This document shows, piece by piece, positions 22,754-34,461 of a stretch of 64,000 bases of DNA (position 1 is its first letter; the number at the start of each line of letters is the position of its first letter). The DNA lies in the NCBI GenBank assembly GCA_902806565.1, contig CADCXA010000031.1, forward strand, positions 310,001 to 374,000. Reading direction: 5' to 3'. A program made the position numbers and the translations under genes. The notes beneath the pieces are model-generated. The model ran no database searches and was not told the DNA's origin. It saw only the letters and a list, made by a program, of their open reading frames with translations. The stretch comes from Hypoxylon rubiginosum. Taxonomy: Eukaryota; Ascomycota; Sordariomycetes; Xylariales; Hypoxylaceae.

Positions 22754-25700
22754 TCATCTCCCATAGTCCGTCTCACTTACGCATTGGCAACAGCTACAAG
22801 GTTCTTTCTCCGTTAAACAGATGGCGCGCTCTATTGCAGGCTGACTTCGATCCTCGCCCGTCCAATCTTCCTTGGGTTTGACGGTGTCCGCGAAGCTCCG
22901 GCCGTGAAAGACGGCAACGTGATAAGGCAACCACCCATTTTTGGCCGCGAAAGTCTTATCAGCGTTGTAGCTAATGAGGAGCGCAACAGTCTTCTCGCTC
23001 TCAGTCCGACATGCCCAATGGAGTGGTGTCCAACCATCTATATCTGGCTCGTCTACGAGGTCGTAGTTTTCGCTGTCGCTCAAAATGCGATCTACTACGG
23101 ATTTGGCACCTGACGCTGCAGCGAAATGGATAGCACTACGACCCTGGAAGTCTTTGGAGCGAACTGTTGAGTCATTGCTCGATAAGTTCTTCACGAGTTC
23201 CCAATTTTGGGTTGCCGCTCCGTGTAGTGGAAGTCTGCCCATGGCGTCGCGGACGTCCACAACCGTCGACGACCCATCCAGTGCCAAGATCCGTCGGATC
23301 GTTTCAGAGCTGGATAGGAATACAGCAGCATGGAGAGCAGTGTGGTAGAAGCCCCCCGTAGTAGCGGCCGAAAGGCCATTCCCGGCTGAGGTAGCTAGAA
23401 GGCTCAGCATATCTTCAAAACTCTCGGGGCGTTCGTGCTTCGCCATTCCAACTACCGCGGCCTGGAACGGCGTTCCATAGCGTCCTGCCGCAACGTGGTA
23501 CTTGCCAAACTTAAGGCTCTCAACGCGCTCAAGTATTTTCTTTGCGATTTCGACATTGAGCGTTTCCGCCGCAGCGTTGAGGGCCGTTCCAGACACGCCT
23601 CCTTCTCTGTCAACCAGGGCCCCACGGTCAAGAAGTATCTCGACCTTTCTGAGATCGTAGCTTCCACCCTGTATTGCAGCTTGTAACGGAGTGCCAAAGT
23701 GTCCCAGAAGTGTATTTACTTGAGACCCCACCTTCTCATCAAGCAAGAGACGCTTCAACACTCTCAAGCCATTCCGGCTATTTAACCTCGCAGCATAGTG
23801 CAAAGGAGTGCCTACATTAATTCCTTTCTCTATAATAGGATCATCAACCTGATTCCACACGTCAAGCAGGACTTCGACCATAGGGAGCTGATGACCGCTC
23901 ATAAGGATGCGGAATGCCTCGGCCGGTTTAGGTACGGAACTCGCCCATTGCTGCTTTATCTTCGAGGATCTTGCCTCTCGAATACTCTCGTAGTAGTTAA
24001 GCACAACTCGCAACACCTCAGGGCTAGAATTGGTGGAAATAAAGGCTAGCAGACTTTCGTAAGGAGCCCAGTGGTCACACAGCTCCGGCCGTGCTCCGTA
24101 GTCAAGCAGTAATTTGACGACCTCTGGCTTTTCGTAATAAATCGCAACAGTGAGCGGTCGTTTACCATATCGAAATCTAGTTTCTATAAACGCACCGGCA
24201 TCTAAGAGAACCTTGAGGGCGGCTGTGGAGCCGTTCATCGCCGCAGCTCCGAGAGCTGAGTCACCTGCGGCGTTAAGGAGTTCTATTCTTGCGCCTCTTA
24301 ACAACAGCATTTGGACTGCTCTCGTTTTATTATTGGATGCTGCGCAGTGCAACGGAGTATTGAGCTCCCGGTTGTTCGCGATGTTAATACAAGAGTCGAC
24401 AGCGATCCGGTCGAGATCTGTCACGAAGTCGAGAATAGTCTCCATTGCTCTTAGCATCCCAATATTGGCGGCGAATGCGAAATATTTCTTGCAGTATTCA
24501 TCTTTCACTTCATCTTTCATCAGATTCAGCAAAGACTTCAAGATGTGGTGATGGCCGTACATAATTGCGCCCTCGCCTGGAGTTCTGGAGAAGTTATCTT
24601 CCCGTTCCAATACCTTCTGGGAAGAAGACTCCTCCAGGAGCAGCTCGACAACCGACAAATGCCCTTGCTCACAGGCATGATGTAATGCCGTCTTTCCATT
24701 AGAATCCCACATCACTAGATTGGCACCTGACTTCAGAAGGATCCGCACGACCCTTGCGAAGCCATTTCTAGCTGCAATGATCAACGGGGTTCGTTCAGTT
24801 GTGATTTCACAAGTATCCTTATCTGCGAAGGCTATTTGAGATCGGCCGACTAAGGACATCCAGCCTGTGCGGGCTCCTTCCAAAAGTATCAGAGACCACC
24901 AGGTTCTTGGGAAATAATCCGCATCTTCCTCCGGATCAGGAGATAACTCCTCGCGATTCTCACTAGAATACTGGGACTGGGTTTCTTCATTATCTGCCCC
25001 GCCGTATTCTGACATCTCGCCCTCGTATATAGAGAAATGAGCCCTAATGTAGAGAATAAGCGAATTGGGCTCATTTGGCCCGGTCGTTGTCGTTGATGGC
25101 TCGAGTTTTGACGGTTCGGGTTCGGGAAGAGTTTCTAGAGTGTGTAGAAAGCCAGATTCGGCGGCTGCGCACATAGAAGCGTATAGTCTGTCTTTAATAG
25201 CAACGTCTTCGGTCTCGGAGATTCTTTGACAAAGTGGATCTACGACTTTAATAAGCCCCCGTGCGCATGCTAGGTATAGGGGGTCATCGTCCAAACTGCA
25301 TACATTGCTAGTCGGAGGCGTTTCCGGGATAGAGAGAAGGAACAGGACAATCTCGGTGTAACCTTGGGTCACAGCTACGCTGAGCAATCGTTGACGAAGC
25401 GGACATGCCATCTGCCGCCAGGGACTCCCTTCCCGCAGCAAAATCTTCAATATATCTATATCGCCGTACTCGCAAGCTACTTCCATGGGCGTTTTTGACA
25501 CTATAGGCGTAGGCTCGTAAATATTATTGCTAGGTGTTAGGGCCGTTGTTGCTTCCATAAGCTCCTTCACTTCCCCATTATATCCCATAGCAAGAGAAGC
25601 GAGCAGAATCTGCTGGGAATTCAACTGAGAAAACTCAGAGTGGGTGCTAATGAGCTCGGACCTCAAAGTACCTGTCGAGGCAGCAATAATGTTTATCAAA

Positions 25701-28501
25701 AGATGGGTATACTGCTCCTGACTGTAGGTACCGCTGCCGCATATTTCTTGGACAGCCCGAGAAAATGTAGCGCAATTCACTATTGGTTTCATTTGCGAAA
25801 GAACTATGCTGTCGATATCATCTGTGGGGCAAAGGGGAGTCGAAGCCAACTGGAAGGAGAGTGACAATGCTTGCGTAGCACTAAGATTGAATCTCTTCGA
25901 GAGCGAGTTCCGTGATATTTGACTTCGTAGCTCTTCTGGAATCACCCCGCACCAAGAAATAGATGCCAAATCTCCAATCCATAGGTCCGCATCAAATTCG
26001 GGATGACTTTGGAGGATCTTGAGGTCCGGTAATGAGGATTGGCTTCCTTGACCCCCATTACCACTGGCTAGACTCCAGTGTAAAAACCAGTGTCTTGAAG
26101 CGTACTCCAAAATGCCATCCCTTATGGAAGCATTTTGATTGGGCATGCAGAGCTCGCGTCTGGTGTTGCCACTGCTGCCGATCTCAGGCTTCACCTCTGA
26201 CTCACGTTCTTTGCCGAATACGGAGTGGTTATTCTCGTCTCCGTGGTTGTTCTTTCTGTATAACGCTTCGAGTAAAGTAAGGCAGGATTCTGCAATAAAA
26301 TGATGTGGCGAGGCATATTGCGGAAGATTCTTTTCCCAGACTTTGTTAAAGACGGACTCTGGCTCCCATTCGACGAATATTACACCGCCCCAGACTTGAA
26401 TCCCTCGGAAGAGCGATTGGAGGATGCCAATAATCAGTTTCCCATCAATTGGAATAATGTGAGAAAGTGATTTGTTTTCCGAGTTACTCTTGATCTCTAT
26501 CTCCAGGACGTGCGCAAATTCAGCGCAGGTCAGCGATCGAACCGAGTACTTGGCCCAGGCCAGTGCCGTAAGCACCCAAACTCCATAGTCTTCTATCGCC
26601 TTAGAAAGGACTTTGCTCGTGTCAGGGGAGGATTTAATGGACGGGATTGTCGACGCTGGAAGAGTCTCCGTTAATGCTAGGTCAGTTGGTTTGAGGCAGG
26701 CCAAGCCGCTCTCGCTTCCCACCCGGTCGGTTTCAGACACCACCATGAGGCGAAGTCGTATCTCGGAATCGACTTGTATTGTAGATAGTAGATTGATGAT
26801 GGGGTTAATCGGCTCAGGAACTTGATCATAGATCACACAGAAGATATGGCCGGTCACTGGTTCCAGAAGCAGAGTCCTTAAGCATCGCAGCAGACACCGC
26901 TCTTTCCAGTTCTGATCAGAGCCAAGGATTGCATCCCGAACGCTGTAGTAGAGATCAGTGACACCTCGAATCGAAGTCGGCCGCTGTTCCAGAATCTGAG
27001 CACAAAACCAAGCGTAAAGTTGCCAGGTTGGAATTATATTCCTTCTTGACGAGTCTTGGTACCGGATGAGAAGGATGTTCTCCGATATAGACGGATGTTC
27101 TGCGTGCAAAGCTGTCTCCACCATGCTGACCAATTCAGTCGGACTCACGCGTCCAGAAAGGCAGAGGTGAAGACTTTTGGTATCCGTGCGTACTGAAACC
27201 CAATTGTTTATGATGGCTTCGAGGCTCACCCTGACTGTGGGAACTGACTTATACTCCCCTAAGCGTCCCGGCGTTGCAACCGAAGTTCCGTGTGCGATGC
27301 GGAGGGTGTTCAAGAAGAGCTGATACTTTGACCAGTTTTCTATATACTGTCTGAGCCTATGACGCTGTAAAGCTTAGGGTTCGTATATCCAACACTTACC
27401 AGCATGAGCATAGTCAATTATCTTTTTCAATAGTCGTTCTTCTCGATATCCATGTGGGAATCCCAGCAAGTAGTGGCCACGATCCATAGTGACAACCTCC
27501 TCAGACGGAACGCCAATTCTAGCGCAGGACTTGTGGGTGACCTAAAGATGTTTAAACGCGTCAATCCTTTTAGTACATATACTAACCCGAGGTCTAAATG
27601 CCCCTTTTTGGCAGTATTAGTTGTAACTCACAAGAATATGAGGGCTTGGAATTGTTAAGTCTTGAACATAACTGAGGACACGGAACCTTACGGCTAACGC
27701 CTTAAATTCCAGACTAAGTCGTTCCCTTCGCCATGAGAACCAAGTTAGAATCGACCCTAGCCAAGGCCCAAGTATATGTGGATAACAATGCTGTAGGGTT
27801 TGGAGCGTGTTGACCTCAAAGCTCTGGTCTCGTGTGGCTTGGTGGGCAAAGCCATAGAATACCTGCATCCATATGAGTAAATCACGATAGCTAAATGTAA
27901 GAAGCACTGTACAGTCATATTTGTTCGACAAAGGATCGTTTTGTATTTCTCATCCAGCGATGCTATGACAAGAGCCTGTAGAAGCCATAATTAGCGCAAC
28001 ACTAACTCAATCCAGCTGTCCAAGGTTGTGCTGACCTCGTGGACAATAGTCCCGCCAAGGTCATAGGCTAAGAAGGTAAAAGAAGCCGTGTTCCCCTAGC
28101 TAGTTGTCAGCTTTATATAATATATTGACTGGGGCACTCTCCGTTCTTACGTACATGTTTAGAGGAGAGTAGGAATTGCAAGAGATCGATGGCCACTCCA
28201 CGAACAGAATCGTCATTTGCACATTCCCCGATGACATATTCAATGTTGTAGGTGAATGAGATTACGTCCCAATCGCTTAAAAACTGAAATTCAGTTATCT
28301 GAGGGAATGTGCTCCCATCAATTCCATGGATTCGAACAGCTCTGTTGACATTATCGGGTTAAAACTGTCATGAAACAATAGTTAGGAGTGGTGGCAAGCG
28401 GCTATGGCGTACGTCAGCTGTGGCATGGAGGCGCCATCACTTTCCCCTATGTCTGGTAGTAGGAATGGACGATGATAGGATTGACTGAGCTTGGACTCCA
28501 T
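22754..28501 (-). CDS. NLR-like protein: hydrolase-like (DUF676/SERAC1-type) + degenerate NACHT + ankyrin repeats
   Basis: Exons 28501-28413, 28341-28155, 28095-28036, 27975-27913, 27862-27632, 27541-27400 and 27339-22754 total 1785 residues, with all junctions in frame; the first two exons are the least certain. Residues about 30-255 match the alpha/beta-hydrolase-like domain that begins many fungal STAND proteins (VRIHGIDG, FLAYDLGG, FYGFAHQ, MDRGHYLL). The nucleophile position of the elbow is Asp (AYDLGG) where active enzymes have GHSxG, so catalysis is unlikely. A NACHT-sized region follows (about 260-850), but its P-loop position reads LHLCLSGRVSPTELVS and the Walker B area IFCVIYDQVPE, so nucleotide binding looks lost. 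Ankyrin repeats (for example TPLIIAARNG, TALHHACEQGHLSVVELLL) run from about 870 to near the C-terminus. It likely acts as a cytosolic receptor or scaffold. Confidence 0.85.
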
Positions 28502-29136
28502 CGTAAGTTTTCAATTTGAAGGCGAAGAAAGCTGCTGAAACCAAATGTCATTAATGAAGATTTCATTCATAGATTAATGCCGAGTACATACTAATTCAAT
28601 GTTGTAGACTAATGAAATAAAGAGAAGTTGATTGTCAGGATGGAGTAGGGGAGGGGTAGGGGTTGGCTAAGACGTTGGGCGGAAAGGAGGATGCAACCGT
28701 CGGATAGCCACTGCCTGCCGTCTGACGCAATGTGGTGTCAGGCTCCGAAGCCAGGGAGGGTCGTCCCCGTCCCAATTATTCGTTGGTGGAAGGATTTTCG
28801 GGGGAAGGGGGGTTTCATACGCGTGTATTCATTTAGAACGCCACTTCCCGGCTGGAGTTGCTTTGGAACTATAGGTGGTGTCACTGCATATATATTGGTC
28901 ATGGTCAAATATGAGGAGCATGATAAGCCTCCCGCCGTGTACTTTTGGCCCCGTATACCCAGGGAATGATAAAAGAATGATTTCAACGAAAAGTTTCAAT
29001 TCCAAAAACCAGCCTTAATTGCCCATCATTCGATATCTTACCCTGTGTGCCACCGAGAAAAGAAGCCACAAACCGGCAGCAAGATATGCGGCTGTCAATT
29101 TAGACCATTAAGAAAGACCATGCCCCTTCGCCCATC
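28502..29136. other. intergenic, no supportable gene
   Basis: The upstream side of the large ankyrin gene. Frames at 28691-28986 on both strands mirror each other and carry no domain. Confidence 0.45.
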
Positions 29137-29676
29137 GCCTTTCACTACCCTAGTCACTATAGCTTCACTACCAGCATTGGGGCTGCGACCCAATATCAGG
29201 TGCCAAAAGACTACGTGAGCAACGCTAATTTCTTCATCCCATCTGATGGCCTTTTAACGCCGAAAGACTCCCATGACAAGATAGAGGACACACGCAGTTC
29301 CGGTGCGACCGCACTTGCCACCGGGCTTGCTGCCCTGGTCTTGTTCTGCCTCAAACTGGAGCATAATGACAAGACTAGGATGGATAATCCGAAAGCGGGA
29401 GAAGAAAGAACCAAGGATGGGCCAGCAACGGAAGAAGAGATAGACGAAACGTCGGAGAAGCAGCAACGTCGGCAAAAGCATGGTACTAGGAACGAAGTCT
29501 TGCATGTTGCCGGGAACAACGCCAGGGCCAATATGAACGATTTCTTCTCCCGCATTACAGACACAAACAGCAATTGGAAGTATGTCAATATTACTGAAAT
29601 TTTGAAGATGAGACAGAATACACAGGCAAGCTATAAGGCCATCACAGTCAAATGGAAGACCTCACAACATGGATAA
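29137..29676 (+). pseudogene. subtilisin-like (S8) protease, C-terminal relic
   Basis: A frame reading YQVPKDYVSNANFFIPSDGL then RSSGATALATGLAALVLFC corresponds to the Ser-containing end of the fungal intracellular subtilase domain found in NLR-like and patatin-like proteins (SSGATALATGLAA is the catalytic-Ser helix). The immediately preceding piece (TLVTIASLPALG, about 29150-29185) lies in another frame, so there is a frameshift near 29185. The Asp and His parts of the triad are missing upstream. After the protease helix comes a Lys/Glu-rich tail (EEEIDETSEKQQRRQKHG) and a short C-terminal helix. There is no start codon. This is a relic, probably of a larger multidomain protein. Confidence 0.6.
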
Positions 29677-30042
29677 GGGGGCCATTGCCTTTAGGCCAGG
29701 TGCCGTTTAACAGGCTCGCGTCATTCTAGGAGATTAGGGGTTGTAGGAAAAACAGCAGCTTCACTGTCATCTCAACGACCCGGTTAGGCACATAGCGGCA
29801 AGGTATGGGGTGAAACGATTCTAACTACAGTTTTGCGTTCATTTCTTACAGTTAATTGAATCCAATCACTCTAGACTCGGGATGATTTTCTCGCAGCCAT
29901 TGAAATAGTTCTTGAACTAATTGACCTCCTTCAACACCGTCTCTGCAGCGATTATCACGCTCTTTGCACAGATCATTGACCGAACATAACATATCCGTGC
30001 AATACCGATTGTAGATGAATTAGAAGTCGGCCTATCCGCTTC

Positions 30043-30990
30043 CTATTTACTCCCTTCATCTTCTCCCCCTCGTCTCCAGTCTGGATTGTTGCTACCAATG
30101 CCCCTCGCCTTGTCCAAGATTTCCAGGTCCTCAAGAAGTATGTCTTCAAGGCTAACAGTACCTAGCTCCTTCCAAGGATGGACAGTTGGGCGTCGCGCGA
30201 CGTCCTTGTGGAACCTATCAGCGGGATTCTCAGAGGGCTTCACAGTTGGGTCGAAGGTAGATGGACCGTCCGTCTTCCGCAGCCGGAACGTTTTGAGGAA
30301 TGTGTCAGTCCGATTCGCAGACGACTGGACGACGAGGACGAACTTGCCAAAGTCGTTGTCCCTGCGCTTGAGGAGAACAGCCGTCTTGACGAGGTACTGG
30401 ACCCCGGACTGCATCGCCTTGTTTTCGGTGAAGCGCCACTCAACGGAATTAGGGTCTCCGTGTGCACAGCCGTCAAATTGCGGCCTGCCAGTGATGTAAC
30501 GATATTCAACACGCTCGAAGCTTTTAATCGTGTCCTTGCCAACCCTGGGCTGGATAGATGCGAATGATGCCTAACCGGCTGAGGCGCCGACCTCCCATTT
30601 CCGACTCTCTTCGATGTTCACCAGGGAGAACTGCGACGTTACCGGCTCATACGGTGCCACATTGATCGGCGCCGGGTCCCAGCCGTCGATTGGGGAAGGC
30701 GGACTATTTTCACGCTCGCCGACGGCCTGAAATCGAATGTTGATAGTGACACAAGGAGCCATTCGAAGACGATCAGCGTAACAGGCATGCCCTTACCGTC
30801 GGCCAAGAATCCATGCACAACCTCAACAGTCTTGCCCTTGATGCCCGACCTATTTTTCTTCTCCCACCCAGTGAACATTTCGCGGTGCGACTGGCCATCC
30901 TCGTCGTCGATGTAGAACTATGCCTCTTCCTCATTGGCCTCAATATACAGGACAGAGATAGTCCACTGGTCGTTGTCCGCGTTTCTTTAG
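30043..30990 (-). pseudogene. relic of an unrecognised fungal protein with two in-frame stops and a frameshift
   Basis: Read on the minus strand, coding-quality sequence runs from WTISVLYIEANEEEA, through a TAG at 30918-30920, into FYIDDEDGQSHREMFTGWEK and VEVVHGFLADGKGMPVTLIV. It shifts frame near 30760 into CVTINIRFQAVGEREN and EPVTSQFSLVNIEESRKWEV, crosses a TAG at 30571-30573, and continues in the same frame through FERVEYRYITGRPQFDGC, EWRFTENKAMQSGVQYLVK, a TFRLRKTDGPST segment and a DILLEDLEILDKARG end. Reading continues sensibly on both sides of each stop, which marks decay of a single-exon gene of at least 300 codons. I do not recognise the family. Confidence 0.65.
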
Positions 30991-31660
30991 CCTCTCTTCG
31001 ATCAACTTTAGTCCTACTCTTAATACAAAGTCCAAGATAAGGGTTTTGATAGAAATGCGATTTGGAATTGATTCGAGGAGGGACAGATCAAGTGGTTTAC
31101 CGCAATACACCCACATTCACTGCCATTTCTTCTACGGTCGCTGTGGCTGCTGACAGATTTATCATCAGCTGGCCCCCAACTCACCACCACGATTGTTTAA
31201 ATCATGATTGGGGGTTACCTCTAGCTGTCTCGGATGTTTGGCAGGAGTGTCGGGTGTTTCATCTTATATGCATGGTGGCAGGAAAAGGACATAATAATAG
31301 CACATTTCCCTATGTAGCCCGTCACACTGCAGGACACTAAATGTAACTCTCTATGACTATCCGACCCCTTTTTATGCCTGATGCTTGATATGGTGTAGGA
31401 TTTTTCGCACAGCCTTCTTCAAAAAAAAACTATAAATGAAAGAATCGCCACTTAACCCGAGACAACTCCCCCTTTTTAACGTGAAGCCTTACCGACTACT
31501 AAAAATACTGAGCCTTTTATTTTTATTTAATGTTTGTTTATAAATTCGTATAAACTAATCAATAATTCTTTACCTTTATCATCCGTGGCTTTATGATAAT
31601 TTAACGCGGAAAACTTATAACAAACATAACGTTATTAAGCGCTGGCCCAGCCACGAACTC
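30991..31660. other. intergenic, promoter side of NACHT-ankyrin gene
   Basis: A+T-rich, with an A9 run at about 31421. No upstream exon coding an effector domain for the gene at 31661 was found. Confidence 0.45.
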
Positions 31661-33660
31661 ATGGAAACCATGGTCGAACTAAACGAAGATCGTACCCACA
31701 TGATCCAAGATTGGCTCTCGCCGCCTGACTCATCAACCAACTTCACCGATGCATTAAAGCTTCGCCAGCCGGGGACAGGCCAGTGGTTACTTCAGCACGG
31801 AGCCTTTTCCGTGTGGAAGTCAAAACCAAAACTTATGTGGCTTTATGGCATTCCTGGATGTGGAAAGACGATTCTCGCCTCTACCATTGTCGAACATCTC
31901 CAACATTCTCATACCGACAGCGTTCTTTACTTTTATTTCGATCTTCATAATACTAGCAAACAAACACACTACTCCATGCTTCTATCGCTTGTATATCAAT
32001 TATACGAGAAGAAAGAAGAAGCCCGCTATCATCTAGACTCTCTCCACGCGTCTTGTGAAAATGGTAGGACACAGCCGAGCTTCGATGAGCTATTTATAGC
32101 TTTCCAAAACATGGTCCAACAAGTCGGCGAAGTTTGGATCGTCCTTGATGCAATCGACGAGTGCACCACGCGCAATGGGCAACAGGCTGGGGGGTTACTT
32201 TCGTGGGTGAAAGACGTCCGGGAATTGCAGATGAAGATCCATCTTCTTGTCACAAGTCGACCGGAACCAGACATCAAAGCGGTTATCAAGAGCTGCTCCC
32301 GTAGGCAAGATATGATCCACATTGAGAGAGAATTGATCGCGGAGGACATATGCAGATATATTCTCACCAGGGTCCGACTAGACCAGAGACTGAAAAGGTG
32401 GCAGTCGCGTCCAGACGTACGGGACAAGATTGAAGATGCCTTAATGGAGAGAGCGGATGGGATGTAAGGGCTTCCAACACGAGTCCTATCTTTCAGCTGC
32501 TAACACAGCACAGGTTCCTCTGGGTTTCATGTCAGCTTGATGCGCTTGAAAAATGTCCTGATTTCGATTCTGTCAAAGAGACTCTGCCATCCTTGCCAAT
32601 GGCATTAGACGGAACGTACGCTCGCGTTCTCGCCAATGTACCTCAAAAGCATCAGCAATATATAACACGGATCCTACAATTTTTGATATATTCCAAACGC
32701 CCGCTACGGCTCGAGGAAGTAGTAGATGCCCTTGCAGTACGCCTGGAAGATATACCACCATTCGACCCCAAAGACAGGGTAGATGACATACAAGAGATAT
32801 TGGATTACTGCTCCAACTTGGTGAAAATTACTACCATCACGGAATTCAATGAGACCGTGAAATATATACAGCTAGTGCATCTCTCTCTGAAGCAATGGCT
32901 ACGCTTAGACGAAAGAAATGACGAGCACATCACAAAGACCGCTGCCAATACGGTCATCACAGAAGTGTGTCTTACGTACTTGTTAGATATCAAGAACGAG
33001 CTTCCACCGCACTTGCTCCGTCTAGCCCGGCCCCTAGCAGGGTACGCGGCAGCGTATTGGGTAGACCATGTTGTTATGGGCAACTACAGGGGAAACCCAG
33101 GCCGAGATCTGGTCCTCGAGTTCCTCAAGTCAGAGAAATCTTTCCAAATAGCACACAAGATACGGGACAAACACAGCGGAAGAGCGCCACCGGCCTTGCA
33201 TTTTGCGGTGTCCCAGAACTTGACATATTATGTCCGACTCTTACTCGAGGAGGAGGGCGTGAACGTCGACGCTAGGGATCAAAACCAAGAAACCCCACTT
33301 ATTGCTGCTTCAAGAGCAGGATATGAGGATTTTGTGCGACTTCTTTTGGATAAAGGGGCTGGTATAAACGCCGAAGACGGACCTGGCGGTAATGCCCTGC
33401 AGACCGCGTCATTCCTGGGGCACGAAAACATCGTCCGAACTCTCCTCGAGAGAGGGGCGGACGTGGATGCTCGAGGCCAGCTTTACGGTACTGCTCTTCA
33501 GGCTGCTTCATATAGGGGGCGTGAAAACATCGTCCAGGTTCTCCTAAATTGGGGGGCAGATGTGGACGTGCGAGGCGGACCTTACGGTACTGCCCACCAG
33601 GCCGCTTCGGGTAGAAACCACAGGAGGATTGTCGAAATGCTGGAAGTCGTGGGGGCCTGA
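31661..33660 (+). CDS. NACHT-ankyrin NLR-like STAND NTPase
   Basis: Exons 31661-32463 and 32514-33660 flank a 50-nt intron (GTAAGG, branch GCTAAC, CACAG), giving 649 residues. The N-terminal HMIQDWLSPPDSSTNF leader is typical of the boundary preceding fungal NACHT domains. The P-loop is intact (GIPGCGKT, residues 63-70), Walker B is VWIVLDAIDE (158-167), then LLVTSRPEPDI, a winged-helix region (RILQFLIYSKRPLRLEEVVD), and four to five ankyrin repeats from about residue 510. The last repeats are nearly identical 33-residue units. The usual N-terminal effector (HET, patatin, goodbye, hydrolase) is missing, so it may be a short receptor or 5'-truncated. The likely role is ligand-triggered assembly in non-self recognition, by family only. 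Confidence 0.85.
33380..33640 (+). repeat. near-identical 99-bp ankyrin-coding repeats
   Basis: Three successive 99-bp units at the 3' end of the NACHT gene share long phrases (GGTACTGC...CAGGC(T/C)GCTTC, GAAAACATCGTCC, GGGGC(G/A)GA(C/T)GTGGA). Protein units read ALQTASFLGHENIVRTLL, ALQAASYRGRENIVQVLL and AHQAASGRNHRRIVEML. Upstream ankyrin units are more diverged, so the array looks recently duplicated or homogenised. Confidence 0.7.
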
Positions 33661-34461
33661 AGAGATATCATACCAGGGTCGTCTTGGAAAGCCCTCCGCG
33701 AACCACCACAATGACTTCGCCAGCGCCGGAGTTCTCGAACTGGGAAGTAGATGCCTTATAGAAATCTGTGTGTTTCTATCCAGGGGAAGGATTCCTTGCT
33801 TGGAGGGCTGATGCTCAAGGGCTGGTGGATGATGGTTTAGATACGGGTTGCGCAGCTCGAGTACGGTTTGTAAGACTCAACTGGGGAATGAATTTGATCC
33901 CTTAGCTACTAGTATCAGTCTCTGCTCAGTTAGACAGTAGGAGGTTAGCGTTATCGAGGTACAGTTTAGCTTTAACAGCGAATTACATGTATCTCCCATG
34001 TAGATAGGTATTATCTACCCTCTCTTCATTTCAATAGAATACCTATATCTATGTGGAGGGATTAAATTCATCGGTCGTGCTCGAGTGTGACGGAATAGGC
34101 CAACCCAAGTCAGATCTAACGTCTCTTTAGGCACAATGAAGATCAGTTAGCAGGACTTATTCGTTGGAATATAGTAGGATTCGTATGACAGTAATAACCA
34201 CTAAATCATTGTGAATGCCTTTGCCATGGACGTGCAATGGTATAAAAAGGGAAGACGTTAGATTAGAGCTTGAGCTCGGGCCACCTCGAAGCTGACGTCA
34301 CGTAGCTCCCCGACGAAGATTTTATTTAGCAAATTCAACGGCTCCGTTTATGTTCGCTTTTCCTTGATACTCCGCGTGGCTCCGAGACAACGACAAGACC
34401 GCAGCAGCACCACCGCCGCCACCGCCAATACCACCACTACAAGCAGGCGGGCCACTTTCTA
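33661..34461. other. intergenic
   Basis: No gene supported. The right-hand end is the promoter of the LETM1-like gene (see the palindrome at 34293). A CT/AC-rich leader with a CCACCGCC repeat precedes the ATG. Confidence 0.5.
34293..34300. promoter_or_regulatory. TGACGTCA bZIP/CRE palindrome
   Basis: A perfect TGACGTCA followed by CGTAG, 162 bases upstream of the LETM1-like ATG. Fungal ATF/CREB-type bZIP factors bind this octamer. The binding is inferred, the motif is seen. Confidence 0.45.

Noticed and set aside
30571..30920. RIP as the cause of the stops in the unknown relic
   Set aside because: The likely ancestral codons (for example TAC or TAT to TAG) do not require C-to-T changes, so RIP is not the simplest cause.
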